A stretch of DNA of 64,000 nucleotides from Oryzias latipes (GCF_002234675.1 NC_019878.2:1981922-2045921); one strand, 5' to 3'; shown: positions 21,827 to 33,939, numbered from the stretch's first letter. The notes: generated by a model from the sequence alone, not told the origin. Numbers and translations: made by a program.

Positions 21827-23059
21827 CAAAACTAAGTCCGGGCCTGTTTTTCTAAACTAGTTCTGCTGTGGAACCATCCTGGATGAATGAGAGTCTACAG
21901 ATTTACTTGGTAGTTCTGCATTCATTCCAAAAAGCTATTTCTGTTTTGGGAGACAGGGTCCAATGTGACCACCATCCTCCTGGTATGTGCATGAGTGTTC
22001 ATAAGCTAAGGGGGTGCCATTAAAATTCGTAGAGTGGGGGCAAAACAGACGCCTCCATCCTCCAACATTGGCATCCGATCACCCAAAAACGCCCTCCCAA
22101 GGGCCCTGCATGTGTGAAAGTGTGAATCATGTTTGTCGATATTTAGTGTATGAGCTAAAAAGAGGTGGTTCTTAAGTGTCTAAAGCAATGAAGATATTGG
22201 GGAGGGGAGGCCTTTTTTAATGTATCTAATTTATTTTACCTTTATTCCCCTTTTCCCTTTAAATTCATTTATTTTGTTCATTTTATTTAATATTTATGAC
22301 AGATGTTAGTGTAAAGAGGAATAATAGTCAGTTGGAACCCTGACTTTCAGCCCCTCTCCGAATCAAACACACCAGGTTGAGTGGGTAGCGTGGCAGTGGC
22401 GCCATGGAGCTCACCAGCCCCCATCTCCAGCCACCCAAATCCATGCGGCTACAGAGGAGCCAGGCTAGACACGTCCCCCAGGACGCAGACCCAGGGTCCC
22501 CCACCCAGAGCCTCTGGGAACCAATGGGAACCCTGGTCCTCAGACCCTGAAGACCCCCAACAATCACCAAGGAACCCCCACCGAGGGAGGCTGACGACCC
22601 TACCCCCGCTTATTATGGGGGACCAGAGGGACTGTGTCATGATTTCGAGGAACGGAAACAGACCCAGATGCTGTAACTTTTGCTTATGCGTCAGAGCATT
22701 AATGAGCAGCGATACGCTCAAATTGAGGAGGCATCAGCCTTAGCGTGGGGATGGGAGAGGTTTTAAGTTGTTCTCTTTGGAAAAGTTATTGCATGGTGAC
22801 AGATGACATACCTTTAGTCCCACTGATAGGTTCAAAGATATTGGAAGAGCTGCCACCCCGCATGTAATGGTTACGCATGAGACTGAGGTTCTCTTTTACA
22901 ACCTCTCATATGGCAGGCAAAAACATCACAACTGTCAGAAGGAGGAGGTATTGGAAAACCCAAGGACGAGCACACAGAGGGTAAGATAAATGCAGCTAAG
23001 GTGGTAATCGTTCCGATGATACTGCCCAATGCAGAGGGGAGTCTGTGACGGAAACATAT
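21827..23059. other. Unassigned, partly GC-rich sequence
   Basis: 22000-22620 switches from AT-rich to C-rich with ccccca runs, in the style of the L1 3' region at 9440-11500, and may be a piece of a related element. No ORF with recognisable domains. 22640-23059 shows nothing I recognise. Confidence 0.35.
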
Positions 23060-25723
23060 CGAATTACATAAATGCCAAAAATTGAAAGGGCGTAAAGACA
23101 ACTAAGCGGGCGTATTTAGAAACTGAGTGAGTGAACCTTAAAACTGTGATGGCGCAATTCTAACCAAGCGACCCCGTATTTTACAACTGAACGGCTGAAA
23201 TCCTAACTGAGCAGTGATCCTGCTCGGTCAATCTCCTTTGCGCCCTCACCTGGATTTAAGCTCAGTGTTAAGGGGGCGGTTTTTGTCACTTGGGGGCAGG
23301 AACATTTCTGGTTGATCTGATTGGCTGAAATTTGCATGCCAAGCAGCGGGGCGGGGCTTTCATTTTGGGGCTTTAATAGAAAAGGAACGGCGGCTGTAAC
23401 GTGGATTAAAAGCATTAAAACGATAACAAATGCAGTGAATTTCACATGAGAAAAACTTACACCAGAAATAAACCCGTTGCACTTTCTTACCTTAGTTTTG
23501 GGTCGTTGGTTAATGTTTTAATCCACGTTACATCCGCGTTTTTTTTCTATGAATGCCTCTAACAGGGGGGGACAAACAAGTTTGACACAAAGAGCCGACA
23601 TCTTTAACTGTGATATTTAATGAGCCACACCACACACTGACCTGCCAGACAAACACACAATTAAAGCCATGTTATGTGCCATAACCCCCTCCTCTCCTTA
23701 CAGCAGCACCGTTTCAGTTTTGAGTGTTTTTTTCTGTATTTAACGTTAACACATACCGGTGAAACATGCACGCTGGTGTGTGTTTAAAAAAGGCAGCGAG
23801 CGCAAAACTGAATTGGTTGTGATTTATTTTTTCAGTCATCAATTAAAATCCATCAAAGTCATCTTCTGCATCTGAAACAGCTGGACTACATATATACAAA
23901 ACACGCCGGCTTCCCTTTCCTCATCATCAGAGTCCGTCTCTTTGCTATGCGAGCCGCATAGCAAAGAACAGTGAAAGCAGACACCTCAGGCCAAGTTTAA
24001 GTCCTGCAGTCCCAAAGTGTGGCGTAACTCGCCCGTTGCTGCGTCCCGGTAAGGGGGCAGGATGGACAGCTTTCACGGTCATCTGCTGGAAGTAGCAGCG
24101 CTCAGCCTCGAGTCGATCTTCCAACACAGGCCTTTCCTTTTCCGCGGAAACTCAGCTGCTGCTGCGTCTACTTGTCTTGTCGGAGTTGGTTTTCCAGCGT
24201 CCTCACTTGTGAACCATGGATTCATTATTTTAAATTCTCTGGCAGCTGAGGTTCGATAAGTTAGAAAGATCTTCACAGATTCAGACTTCCTGCTTCAAAA
24301 ACTCTTTTGATCAACGTTCAAATGTGTCAGCAAGTATCTCAATCCTTTTGTATTAACACAGAGAGTGAACCACAAATGCATTTCTGAAGAAAAAAGATCA
24401 TTTTGTGCCTTTTAATCAGAATTGTTCGCTTAAAGCTGTGAATGCAGACATGCAGCAGCCGCCTGCCAAGGGACCGTCAACAAAGTGCAACCTCTGTGAA
24501 CTGTGAAACACCACTGTGTAAAAATCAATAATCTTACAAAAAAAATCATAAAACTATTATAAAGCATATTCTTGTTACAATACATATTTTGTAGGAAAGT
24601 CCGTCTTTTTTTTATCTTGTTTCATATACTTTTTCAAATTTTAATAGATATGAATCATGACTAAAGTTATCAGTAACTTGACATGACCTTATTGTCATAC
24701 TAAAATAAAGAATGTCAATAGTTCACTTTGTTTATTTATAGGAATTTTTCATAATTACAAATGGATCAGATTTGGTCAAAAATCCTGTATAGCTCTGAAG
24801 ATGCCAGAATTTTTTTTTTTGCATAATCTTTATTTTAGTAGGAAAATAAGGTCATGATTAGTCAGTACAGGAGGTTTGGTGACAGAAGCTTTAGTATCTT
24901 CAGAGCTATTGTGCATTTATGTTATGATTTATATCTCTATTAAATTTTAAGAACTATAAGAAATAAAATAGAGGTTGACTTTCTAACAAAATTTTGTATA
25001 ATAAATAATAATGTAGCATGACTATGCTGACGAGTCTTCATTACCAGTTCATATAAATATAGACATTTATTCGCTTTTTAAAAGTTCACTGATTTTTTTC
25101 AGAATGGTGTTTCACAGAGGTTGCACTTTTTTGACGCTCCCTTGGCAGCCGGCTCGCTGCTCTGTTTGCATTCACAGCTTGAAACGAACAATTCTGATTA
25201 AAAGGCAATAAAAACGAACTTTTTTCTTTAAAAATGCTTTTGTAGTTCACTCTCTGTGTTAATACAAAATGAGTGAGATACTTGCTGACACATTTGAACG
25301 TTGATCAGAAGAGTTATTGAAGAAGGAAGTCCGAATCTGTGAAGATCTAATTTAACCGAACCACAGCTGCTCTATTCCCGTGTTCCTCCGCGTAGCTGAT
25401 GGCTTGCAGTTTAAACTATGCCTCATAATCGTGTCTCTTTGCATTTCCAGGGTTTCCAAAACGCAGTAGTTCTGCATTGTGCTCATATCTGCTCCTTTGT
25501 ACTATGAGGGGGGGGGGTCTTCTTTCACGTCCTCTCCTCTCTCCGTACCGTCATCATGCTGTTCTCTCCTAGATCCTCTTTACCGAAGTAACGCAATAAC
25601 ACATTAGGGCCGCTCTGTAAATTTTGGAGAAAATGTAAGACTTTCACCTTATGGTTGTGAAAGTAGTGAATATAGAAAACATGATAAAAGGCAGAGAGCT
25701 GCATGCAGCTCAAGAGCCGCCTG

Positions 25724-25754
<31 letters not shown>

Positions 25755-26030
25755 GCACTGAAAAATGAAGGTCCCGCCCCGCTGCCTCGCCGATAAGCCA
25801 TGCAAATTTCAGCCAATCAGATCAACCAGAAAGGTTCCTGCCCCAAAAGTGACAAAAACGCCCCCTTAACACTGAGCGTAAATCCACATGAGCGCGCAAA
25901 AAGGAATTGACCGCGCAAGATCACTTCTCAGTTAGAATTGCGCCTGCGCGGTTTTAAGGTTCACTCACTCAGTTCCTAAATACGCCCGCTTAGTTGTCTT
26001 TACGCCCTTTCAGTTTATGGCAGAAACGTA
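23060..26030. repeat. About 3-kb imperfect palindrome (foldback-like)
   Basis: 23080-23390 is matched in reverse complement by 25750-26025 (aactaagcgggcgtattta against taaatacgcccgcttagtt; gttgatctgattggctgaaa against tttcagccaatcagatcaac). 24240-24520 is matched by 25100-25345 (tgatcaacgttcaaatgtgt against acacatttgaacgttgatca). 24690-24720 is matched by 24825-24855. The arms nest around a centre near 24.7 kb, with indels making them unequal. No transposase seen. A ~26-base C run at ~25729-25754 interrupts the right arm. Confidence 0.8.
23389..23547. repeat. Secondary hairpin in the left arm
   Basis: ggctgtaacgtggattaaaa near 23391 pairs with ttttaatccacgttacatcc near 23516, about 105 bases apart, with few mismatches. 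Confidence 0.6.
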
Positions 26031-26449
26031 GTTCCATAGAAACACAAGAGATGTTTGTCATGTTCTAAGAGCAATACTCAGCCGGGAGCACTCCACTTCC
26101 AGAAACCAGACTCTTGTGTAGATATTCACACTAGAAACATCAACGTGGAGAACTGAGAGCACCAGAGAATCCCTGTAAAATCAAGTCCATGGTCATGCAC
26201 GTGAAATCCAATCCAAAATCCAAACTAACAACGAGGCCCGATGTCCAAAAACAGAACTGGGATCCACATAAGCAGGGAGAAAAATCCACTTGATATGACT
26301 TGCTCGAGGGTGGAGAACACAACGAACTGGCAGTGTTGGTGAAGGAATGGAGCTTAACAACGGCAGGATCCAGCTACACCGAATGATCAATCAGTGGAGT
26401 CTGGAGGCTGAGCAGGCATGGCAAGCCATGAAGGCCAAAAAAGCCCCAA
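26031..26449. other. Unassigned sequence
   Basis: No gene, splice pair or repeat boundary recognised; the minus-strand ORFs of 60-65 codons have no domain. Confidence 0.4.
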
Positions 26450-27250
26450 TATCCTGACAGCAACTGCAGATGTAATGTCATTAGCTCCTGTTGGAGGGAA
26501 AAATTCCAACTTATTAGAAGAAGACATAAACCTGTATGTTGACACAGTCACAGCCTGAGAACAGGCTCCAGTAAATCTAGACTCGCCAGGAGAACAAAAT
26601 CTTTATTCAGCAACTCAAAAAGTATGGAAAGATGGCCAGATAAATTCTCAGCTGAAAGATCCCTGCAGCCTTAACTGCAGGTCTCTGGAGAGGTCGCAGT
26701 TCACAGTGGTTTCCTACTTTACGGTAGTAGAACAGTGAAGAAGGATATTTTTGCAGAGCTGCCTGAGGGACATCTGGGGATAACTTAGTGCAGACCAAGA
26801 GCCAAGTAGTCAGTTCGGTGGCCAGGTCTTAGCAAAGAGTTAACAAAAATGAAAGAACAATGTGACATCTAGAACAAACTGGAGAGAAACATTGCTTCCT
26901 ACGGAGTTTCCAAAAAGGCCATGGTCATGGGAGCAGATCTGTCCCAGTTCAGTTCACAGCAGCACCTGATTATTGTGGACTATCATTCCAGAAACTTTGA
27001 AGTGGCCAAGCTGACGTCTTCAACATCTGCAGGTGTAATTGAACACTTCAATTCTGTGTTCGCACAACACGGTATCCCATATGAGTTATGTTCGGATCAT
27101 GGGCCTCAATTTAGTTCAGAGCACTTCTGTAAGTTCGCATGCTGCTGGAACTTCAGACATGTGACTTCCAGCCCGCATTTCCCACAAAGCCATGGTGAGG
27201 CGGATTAAGCTTTGAGGACAGTCAAGAATCTCCTCAAGAAGTCTGAATAT
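26450..27250 (+). pseudogene. Gypsy integrase fragment
   Basis: Decayed LYVDTVTA and a GHLGI...SVRWPGL-like block (26540-26850) represent the integrase zinc-binding end; 26921-27208 is open and reads HLIIVDYHSRNFEVAKL, GIPYELCSDHGPQFSSEHF and PHFPQSHGEAD, the integrase core with its D (VDYHSR), D (SDHGPQF) and an altered E region. It ends at a stop and a SINE. 27548-27712 may be its continuation (KRLRNIEQKERQKHQQD). Confidence 0.8.
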
Positions 27251-27289
27251 CCACATCTTGCTCTCATGGCTTATCATTTTGATAATTAA

Positions 27290-27547
27290 TAATAATTGAT
27301 AATGGATACTGTATTTATCCTACAATGGGAAATTTGTTCTCCACATTTGACCCATCCCCTGGGGTAGCGGTGAGCCGCTGTAGCGTTAAGGGCCTTGCTC
27401 AAGGGCCCTCACTGGGTGATGTTAATTGCTTGCCATTGATATGGTAATTGCCCCAATACCACTGCTCATTCCTCTCTGGGAATTGAACCCTGGGTAGAAT
27501 CCTGCGTGGTAGCCTCTCACCTTACCAACCGAGCTACCCAGCCGCTA
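27290..27547 (-). mobile_element. tRNA-derived SINE
   Basis: On the minus strand an A box TAGCTCGGTTGG (27536-27525) and a perfect B box GGTTCAATTCC (27489-27479) are spaced as in a tRNA promoter. The body shares tttatcc-acaatgggaaa and cccatcccctgggg with the SINE at 59105. Confidence 0.8.
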
Positions 27548-27717
27548 CCTCTAGGAAATTGATACAGGAGGACAAGAACAACTGTTCCAGCTCAATCCAG
27601 AAGGTGCAGATATAAAGAGGCTGAGAAATATTGAGCAGAAGGAGAGACAAAAGCATCAGCAAGACAATAACAGCACAGAGCACTCGACTTATCACAGCTA
27701 CAGCCGGTGTGTGTCAG

Positions 27718-28021
27718 TGTGACGGTTTCCCCTGACTGAAACTCCACACAAGGACCCGAACCCTGGGTTTGGTAGGCTTCCGTTGCGCCTGACCAAAATT
27801 CAGACAATTAGTTGAAATGGAACCACCTGGCCCAAGGAGGTGCCAGGTCTTATATAAGAGCATGTGAATATTGGTTCATGTGATGAATGAAGAGTCTGTG
27901 TTTCAGAGAATGTGCTGTAAAATAATATAACAAGCATTTTTTTCATCCACACAAACCACTGGAGTGGTTGTTATTGTTTTGCCTTGGACCTGTCGGTCTC
28001 ACTCTGGAGCGGAGCATGACA
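27718..28021 (+). repeat. 5' LTR of the Gmr1-like element
   Basis: 304 bp from TGTGACGG to CATGACA. A TATA-like cttatataag lies at ~27850 and an aataatataac region follows. Confidence 0.85.
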
Positions 28022-28023
28022 TT

Positions 28024-28040
28024 TGGTGTCAGAAGTGGGA
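28024..28040 (+). other. tRNA-Leu primer-binding site
   Basis: tggtgtcagaagtggga, two bases after the LTR, is complementary to the 3' end of vertebrate tRNA-Leu (CAG/CAA type) ending in CCA. Confidence 0.75.
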
Positions 28041-28650
28041 TGATGACCCAGAAAACAAGGAGCAAGGCTGCCAAACTTTTGACGGAACCAGAGCCAGCTG
28101 AACCTGACGTGGAAGGTAAAGACTGGGCAACTGACGATGGGGAGGAGGGTCCTTCCTTCCAGCCACCACGAGCCGCGTCCTCAGAGCAGGAGATGGTTAC
28201 ACTGCTGCGGGAGTTCATCTGTACCCAGAGGAGCAAAGAATAAATGCTGCTTGGGGAGCTCCAAGGTTTGCGGACGGCAATGGAGGCTGGTAGGGGTTAC
28301 CGACTCTGGCCAATGTGGAGGTTCCAGCCCTACGAAAGGACCCCAAGTTGCAACCATTCCAGTCTGGTGAAGACAATGAAAATTGCTTACTACGTTTTGA
28401 ACGTGTAGCGAAGACCTACTCGAGCAGCTATTGAGGATTTTTCCACCTGACGTTCGTACGTGGGTTAAGGAGCGGGAACCCACCACCGGTTTGGAGGCTG
28501 CAAAACTTGCAACGCAATACGTCAACGCCCGACGACCCCATGTGACCAGGACTTCACACCGGCCGTTGCATAGGGGACATGAAGAACAGCCGGCTAGGAG
28601 ACTACCTGTCTCGGTGGGCCACCACGGCGGCACCAGGAGAGGGGGGAGGT
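28040..28650 (+). pseudogene. Gag remains with SCAN-like capsid motif
   Basis: Open from ATG 28040 to 28243 (MMTQKTRSKAAKLLTEPEPA), then frame changes. ENCLLRFERVAKTY near 28379 and RIFPPDVRTWVKEREPTT plus LEAAKLATQYVNARR at 28431-28535 resemble the capsid-derived segment from which vertebrate SCAN domains arose. Sequence between these two pieces has been lost. A purine tract (gagaggggggaggta) precedes the 3' LTR. Confidence 0.75.
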
Positions 28651-28716
28651 AATGAGGCAGTTTCCCATGACTGAAACTTCACACAAGGACTCAAACTCTG
28701 GGTTTGGTAGGCTTTT

Positions 28717-29608
28717 TTTTATTTGTTTTATTAATTTTTATTTTTTTCTAACTTGTCCTGTCCAACAGCTCAGCAAGCAGATCAGAGCTGAGTGTATTGG
28801 ACAAATTGTATTGTTACAATTGGGGTTTATGGATCTTCAGACAGACTGAGTGTATTTTTGTATAAACAACTTCTGTTTTTGAGGCTAAACTTTATTTATG
28901 AAAATTATATTTGCATGCATTCCTTGTTGGATTGGATGTAAAAAAGGAAACAAATGAGGAGAGAAAGAAACAGAGTGGGATGTTAGAGATGTGGGTTAAG
29001 GCAGTGATCCCCAACCTTTTTGTCACCGCGGACCGGTACAACGCAAGACACGTTTACCGCGGACCGGTGGGGGGGGGTTGAGGTGCAGCGCAAAGCACGT
29101 TTACCGCTGCCTGGGTGCAGGTTCCTCTTCTGTCCCTTCATTGGACCGTTTCCCCTTGTTTTTTGCTCATTTTGGTTGTTTGGGTTTCATTTTAGCAGGG
29201 TGTATCACATGATGTTTGGTGTGTCGCGACTTTGACGTGCGTTAAGTGTGACGGATGTAACAGAGAGAATCCGGTCACTTTTCAAAATAAAAAGTTTTTT
29301 CGAGAAAAACAATAAAATGGAAATTATTTTTTCTTTCTGTTCGCCAAAATTTCCCGCGGCCCGGTACCGGTCCGAGGCCCGGTGCCAAGTGTCCCGCGGC
29401 CCGGTACCGGTCCGCGGCCCGGTGGTTGGGGACCACTGGGTTAAGGGGTTAGAGTGGGGGGTAGTCGATATTACAAAGTTAAAACATAAAAGTGTTGTAA
29501 GTAAATTAAATTACATAATTGAGTTCACACAACAACAAAACAAAAGAAAATAGCGTGCACACAACTATTTACGTGTTTGAAGTATAACGATATTAATATT
29601 GCATACAA
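28717..29608 (-). mobile_element. 5'-truncated L1 3' end with 18-bp target duplication
   Basis: tgggtttggtaggctttt occurs at 28699-28716 and 29609-29626. The plus-strand T-rich start and the tgtccaacagctcagcaagc block match the 3' end of the 9020-20297 L1. Only 3' untranslated sequence is present. Confidence 0.9.
29002..29438. mobile_element. hAT MITE nested in the L1 fragment
   Basis: CAGTGATCCCCAACC at the left and GGTTGGGGACCACTG at the right are near-perfect inverted ends, flanked by ggttaagg on both sides (28994-29001 and 29439-29446). The right part holds a repeated ccgcggcccggtaccggtcc block (from ~29353 and ~29394). Confidence 0.92.
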
Positions 29609-29867
29609 TGGGTTTGGTAGGCTTTTGTAGCGCCTGACCAAAATTCAGACAATTAAGCTGAAGTGGAACCACCCGGCCCAAGGTAAGGGCCATGTCTTAT
29701 ATAATAGCATGTGAATATTGGTTCATGTGATGAGAGAGGAGTCTGTGTTTTAAAGCATGTGCTGTAAAATAAAATAACAGGCATTTTTTAATCCACACAA
29801 ACCTCTGCAGTGGTTTTTATTGTTTTAGCTTGGATCTGTCGGTCTCACTCCAGGGCGGAGCATGACA

Positions 29868-30467
29868 GTCAGGTTTTGAATAAGCTGGACCCAAAAGCAG
29901 ACAGATGCAGAATGCAGAACAGGTGCGCATGACCCAATCCTGTTAGTGTGGGTATAAGGTTTGCAGGAGAGGGGCACGGTTCTTTCAGCAGCAGACACTC
30001 CAGGGTCGTAAATCATAGATGCACCAAAAATGGTCCTGTGGAGGAACAGATGACATCTTTCACCAACACCTGTTGCACCAGAAACGCCTGTCCTCTCCAC
30101 CTGAAGATGCAAGAGGCAAGAGGCCAGAGAAAGAAAAATCTTGTGGTGGAGCAGGAGACTTTAGTGTCTGGGAGACACTTTCCAGTAAGAGCCAGCGTAC
30201 TTGAAGCACTATGTTAGGTTAAACGAGAGGAACTGAGTGAGTTTTGGGGGAAGAATAATTCCTGCACTCAGGCAAAGGAACTGAGTACTCTATCTCATTC
30301 CTCATAGATAGAGCTTGATGTGTTGAAATGCATGCAGTTTTTTTATGTTTTCACAGATAGAAGCACTTTGAAATGTTAGTTATCTGGATGCAAACTTTAC
30401 TGTGGAGCAGCACAATGTTTACTGACAAGAGAAATGTTTTAGTTGAGTTACCCTGAAGTTCTTCATG
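29868..30467. other. Unassigned sequence
   Basis: Starts with the gtcag duplication and probably resumes the older DNA broken at 27717. No coding pattern I trust; short ORFs at 29948-30217 have no domain. Confidence 0.4.
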
Positions 30468-31860
30468 TAACCCTTGTGCTATCCTAGGCACTTTAACATT
30501 GGGAGTGGGGTCATCTAGACCCACAAGACAGTGCTCTGAACCTTTTTTCTTCAATGATTTGTGATCCGGATCATCAGGTTCCGGGTTACAGCACGGATGC
30601 CTGTGGCTCACTGCGGCTATACAACTATCTTCAAATGACTTAAAAAGTTGATTTCCTCCAAAAAAGAGAGCTGACCATGGCCCCCTAGAAAAAACCAGGA
30701 CTACGAAGACCTTAAAAAGTCTCTTGATGATATCCAAGCTGCGTTGTATCCCTTTATGGAACAAGTAAATGCTTAGCTAACTCCGATCTTGTAGCTAATG
30801 GAAGAGTTCCAAAGATTCCAAGCTCAAAACGACCAACGAGAAAACCGGGTCGACATCCTTGAGAAAAGACTGGACGATGTGGAACAACAAGTAAGGATGA
30901 ATAATGTCTCTGGAACACCAAGTAGAATCATTTCTCACGTCTAAAGGGATTTCCCTGGATCTCAACACCATTGCGACATGCCACCCACTCCCCAGGAGAA
31001 AGGAGACGGATAAACCAGCGATCCTCATCAGGTTTGTGAATCAAAAAAACAAGCTAGCTCTGATGAATCAAAGGAAGAATCTGAATGGATCTGCTGTTTA
31101 TCTGAACGACTATCTGACCAGAAGGAATGCTGCAATCTCCAAACATGCCAGGCTTCTCAGGAAGCTTAAGCAGATTGAGAACACTTGGGTTAAAGGCTGC
31201 AGGATTTACGTCAAACCACTCGGTCCACCGGACCGGGCCAAAAGTTCTGGTTGTGAACACCACGAAGGATTTTGAGAAGTGCTTGATTACGGTCGTCTGA
31301 ACCAACATGCAGTAAGAAATCAAAGAGCCAAATAATTTCAAGAAATATGATGCCTGGATTCATCGCTTTCTCCAAAAGCCTGAAGTAACCTGATTCTCAG
31401 AAGCGAGTTCTGACCTGAAGACAATTTGACCTCAACTCTCAGCGCCGCTGATATCAGCTGAAGAATGATATGGACCTCTGTCTAATGTCTGCAGACATAA
31501 CAGCGAAGAGAACTACAAACTTTGTTTAAACCCAGAAGAACGGCTGTTTATCAGCAGAAGAAGGAATACCAACCTTGGTCATTCGACAGATTATGGACCC
31601 TTTTTTATTTTTTATTTTATTTTATTATGTCTAATTATCCTAAGTTTGATTCGTCGTTGTATGAATGTATAACTGATGATTGTAATGTTTTTTGTGTATT
31701 CTTATTTGATTGCTTGAGATAAACCATTTCAAATCATATCAAAAATCTTTACTGGTGTCCATGGATTACATGAAATCTTTCCACCAATATCCACCTTTTT
31801 CATAGTACGAATAACACGTCAATGTAAGGGTGGGGTCATCTAAGATAGCACAAGGGTTAA
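30468..31860. mobile_element. piggyBac-type MITE, copy 3, split by a LINE fragment
   Basis: Inverted relative to copies 1 and 2: TAA-CCCTTGTGCTATCCTAG at the left and CTAAGATAGCACAAGGG-TTAA at the right (31860). Homology stops at ~30567 (gatttgtgatc) and resumes at ~31748 (actggtgtccatgg), bracketing a ~1.18-kb insertion. Confidence 0.85.
30568..31745 (+). mobile_element. LINE fragment with ORF1-type RNA-binding protein
   Basis: Reads EFQAQNDQRENRVDILEKRL (heptad pattern) before 30900, then an ORF at 30904-31275 with ILIRFVNQKNKLALMNQRKN, GSAVYLNDYLTRRN and CRIYVKPLG, the RRM-like and C-terminal region of non-LTR ORF1 proteins that coat the element's RNA. Frame breaks near 30900 and 31245. 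The 3' end is T-rich untranslated sequence to aaatcatatcaaaaatc. No RT. Confidence 0.7.
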
Positions 31861-32165
31861 GAAAGGGGGCTGTAGTATCAGGTGACAGAAATTGGTAGGA
31901 ACCTTTATCTCTGATACATGTTCCCTGGGGAAGATCAATAAAGGTAAACCTGTGTGAAGCTGCAAGCATGGGTATGTCCGAATTCCCACTCCAACCCCAA
32001 TATAGTGCACTATATATATAGTGCGTTCACCATTTTTAAGTGCTGTCCGAATCCAAAATCCAGTGCCCTGGAAATTTCCAAGAAATCTCTGCAAAAAACC
32101 AGTGTGCATCGATGCTCACTAGATCGGCGAACATGGACCACAATGCATTGTGTCAGAACAGTTTT
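31861..32165. other. AT-rich repeat-like sequence
   Basis: tagtgcactatatatatagtgc near 32005 is palindromic. Together with agtgccgcactatg near 32638 it may mark the two sides of an element that later received the SINE at 32166, but no terminal repeats could be fixed. Confidence 0.3.
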
Positions 32166-32460
32166 GGGCGGCCGTGGTGCAGCGGTAGGGCGGTCGACCC
32201 ATGATCGTAAGATTGCAGGTTCGATTCCCGCCTAGCACGCCCATGAGTCGAAGTGTCCTTGGGCAAGACACTGAACCCCACCTTGCCTCTGGTGGGAGGC
32301 AGGCGCCTGTGTTTGGCAGCGGAGCCGCCACCAGTGTTTGAATGTGTGAGTGAATGTGTGTGTGACTGGGTGAATGCGTGTGTGACTGTAAAGCGCTTTG
32401 TCCTTGTAGGAAGAAAGGCGCTATAGAAGTATACGCCATTTACCATTTACCATTTTACCA
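32166..32460 (+). mobile_element. tRNA-derived SINE with conserved central domain
   Basis: A-box region gtggtgcagcggtagggcgg, perfect B box GGTTCGATTCC (32218-32228), a central gtccttgggcaagacactga, a gtgtgtgactgggtgaatg repeat, and a LINE-like tail with aaagcgctttgtcc and ggcgctatagaag. The end is made of ccatttacc units. A reversed tail of a similar SINE lies near 55150. Confidence 0.85.
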
Positions 32461-33520
32461 AAAAAATGTATTTAAATGTAGTTTTTTGACAAACCATCAA
32501 TGTTTTTATCTTCAGAAGACAGTGGACTCATAAATAATCGCCGCAAAACGTTCATTTTAATTAGATTTTAACTTATGTGGAATCGAAGTAGTGAGCATGG
32601 CGTCTGAATTGCTTTTAAAAATTCAGGACACTACATAGTGCCGCACTATGATTTTTTTTTTTGTAGGTTAGGGTGGGAAATCTGACACAACCCATGTCCA
32701 TGTCATGGAGTTACCTAGAGACACTCAGCCACCTGATCACACTTCATCCTTCATTCACATTTTTCAGACAGTTGTTACAATTTTTACACTTTTCTCTCAA
32801 AGGTTCAAACCATAGAAAAACAAATCAAGTATTATGGAATGAAAATAAAGATCTGCTCGCGGTTGGAGATGTATGTAACTTTGGTAAACTGAACCTGGGA
32901 GGGTTCTGTTGCTCAGTTTGGTTTTGATGTTTTGGTCATGTTCTGAGTTGCCCTGTCTGTCACACCAGATCCAGGTTGTTCATCCACAGCTGTCATTTTA
33001 GTTCATGGCCCTCAGACTATTAAAGTGTCTGGTTTTCTGTTTATCCTTGGTCAGGTCATCTGCTCTTTACTGCTTTGTTTTTCATGTTTCAGTTTGTTCA
33101 TTAAATATGGTTTAATGGCAGAGAGAAGGATCGTTAGAGAGAAAGTGTGGTAATAAGTTAGAAATTGCAAAGAAGATTGAGAAATTACCTTCAGGCACAA
33201 GTTCTGTGCTTAGAACCTTTATTTAAAAATATAGTAGACAACTTTATTTTGCTTCACAGTACAGTGTTTATTATGGTTAATCTTTTTCTGTCTTGCTGTT
33301 TCATGAATGTTTTAGCCCAATTTTAAATTATTTTTTAACTGTATCAATGTCTGTGCCATGTCTCTTCTACAGAGTGATTCTGTCAAGACCTGGAGGTGGA
33401 GGACCCAAAATGCAGGAGACCAGGCTTGGTGACGGGAAATAATATATAAATTAACACAAACTGTCAAGGCTTGACAGGCGGCTCCGCCTCAGTCACAATA
33501 AACTGTTTTTATAAACGTAA
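32461..33520. other. Unassigned sequence
   Basis: AT-rich. 33370-33500 (tgtcaagacctggaggtgga, ggcttgacaggcggctccgc) looks like part of an LTR but has no partner here. Confidence 0.35.
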
Positions 33521-33926
33521 CTATTTCTCCACACCAGGCATTTACAGACGCAAATGGTTCTCATAACGGGTTTATTTGGTCTCTCCAAATCCACCGTGAA
33601 AACTGCATAGACAAACATAATAGAAACTTCTTTGACAACGAACATACATTATAAACAGACAGTTAAAACAAATAAATGAATCACCTCGTTGGCTGCATGC
33701 CGAGATGGGAGTTACTCTTATTGTCCTCTCATCCACATCTGGTATTCTTTGCATACAAACGTGGTGCTCCTGCTTCCAGCGTCTCTCTTCTCTGTCCGTA
33801 CAATCTGCGCTAAACAAGTAAGCACTTCCGGTATTTTCAAAATAAAATTACCTTCAAAATAAACTTCTCATAACTTAACCAACATTTATTAAACAAAACA
33901 CAACAGACTAACAAATGACCGTTACA
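33521..33926 (-). repeat. 3' LTR of the BEL element
   Basis: Plus-strand ctatttctccacaccaggca to aaatgaccgttaca. It has a short extra aaagaa-like stretch and a few substitutions against the other LTR. Confidence 0.9.
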
Positions 33927-33939
33927 CTCCCACCAAATC

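Larger units (their letters stand above)
27718..29867 (+). mobile_element. Gmr1-like Ty3/gypsy LTR element, internally deleted
   Basis: Two LTRs ending GGAGCATGACA, flanked on both sides by gtcag (27713-27717 and 29868-29872). After the 5' LTR comes a primer site for tRNA-Leu, then gag remains with a SCAN-like stretch, a purine tract, and the 3' LTR. RT and integrase are absent. The 3' LTR is split by an L1 fragment that itself carries a hAT. Confidence 0.9.
28652..29867 (+). repeat. 3' LTR of the Gmr1-like element, interrupted
   Basis: Left part 28652-28716 and right part 29627-29867 together match the 5' LTR. The LTR is split within gggtttggtaggctttt by an 892-bp L1 insertion. Confidence 0.85.

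Noticed and set aside
32218-32228. A functional tRNA gene suggested by the B box
   Set aside because: No cloverleaf or acceptor stem; the sequence continues into a SINE body and tail.
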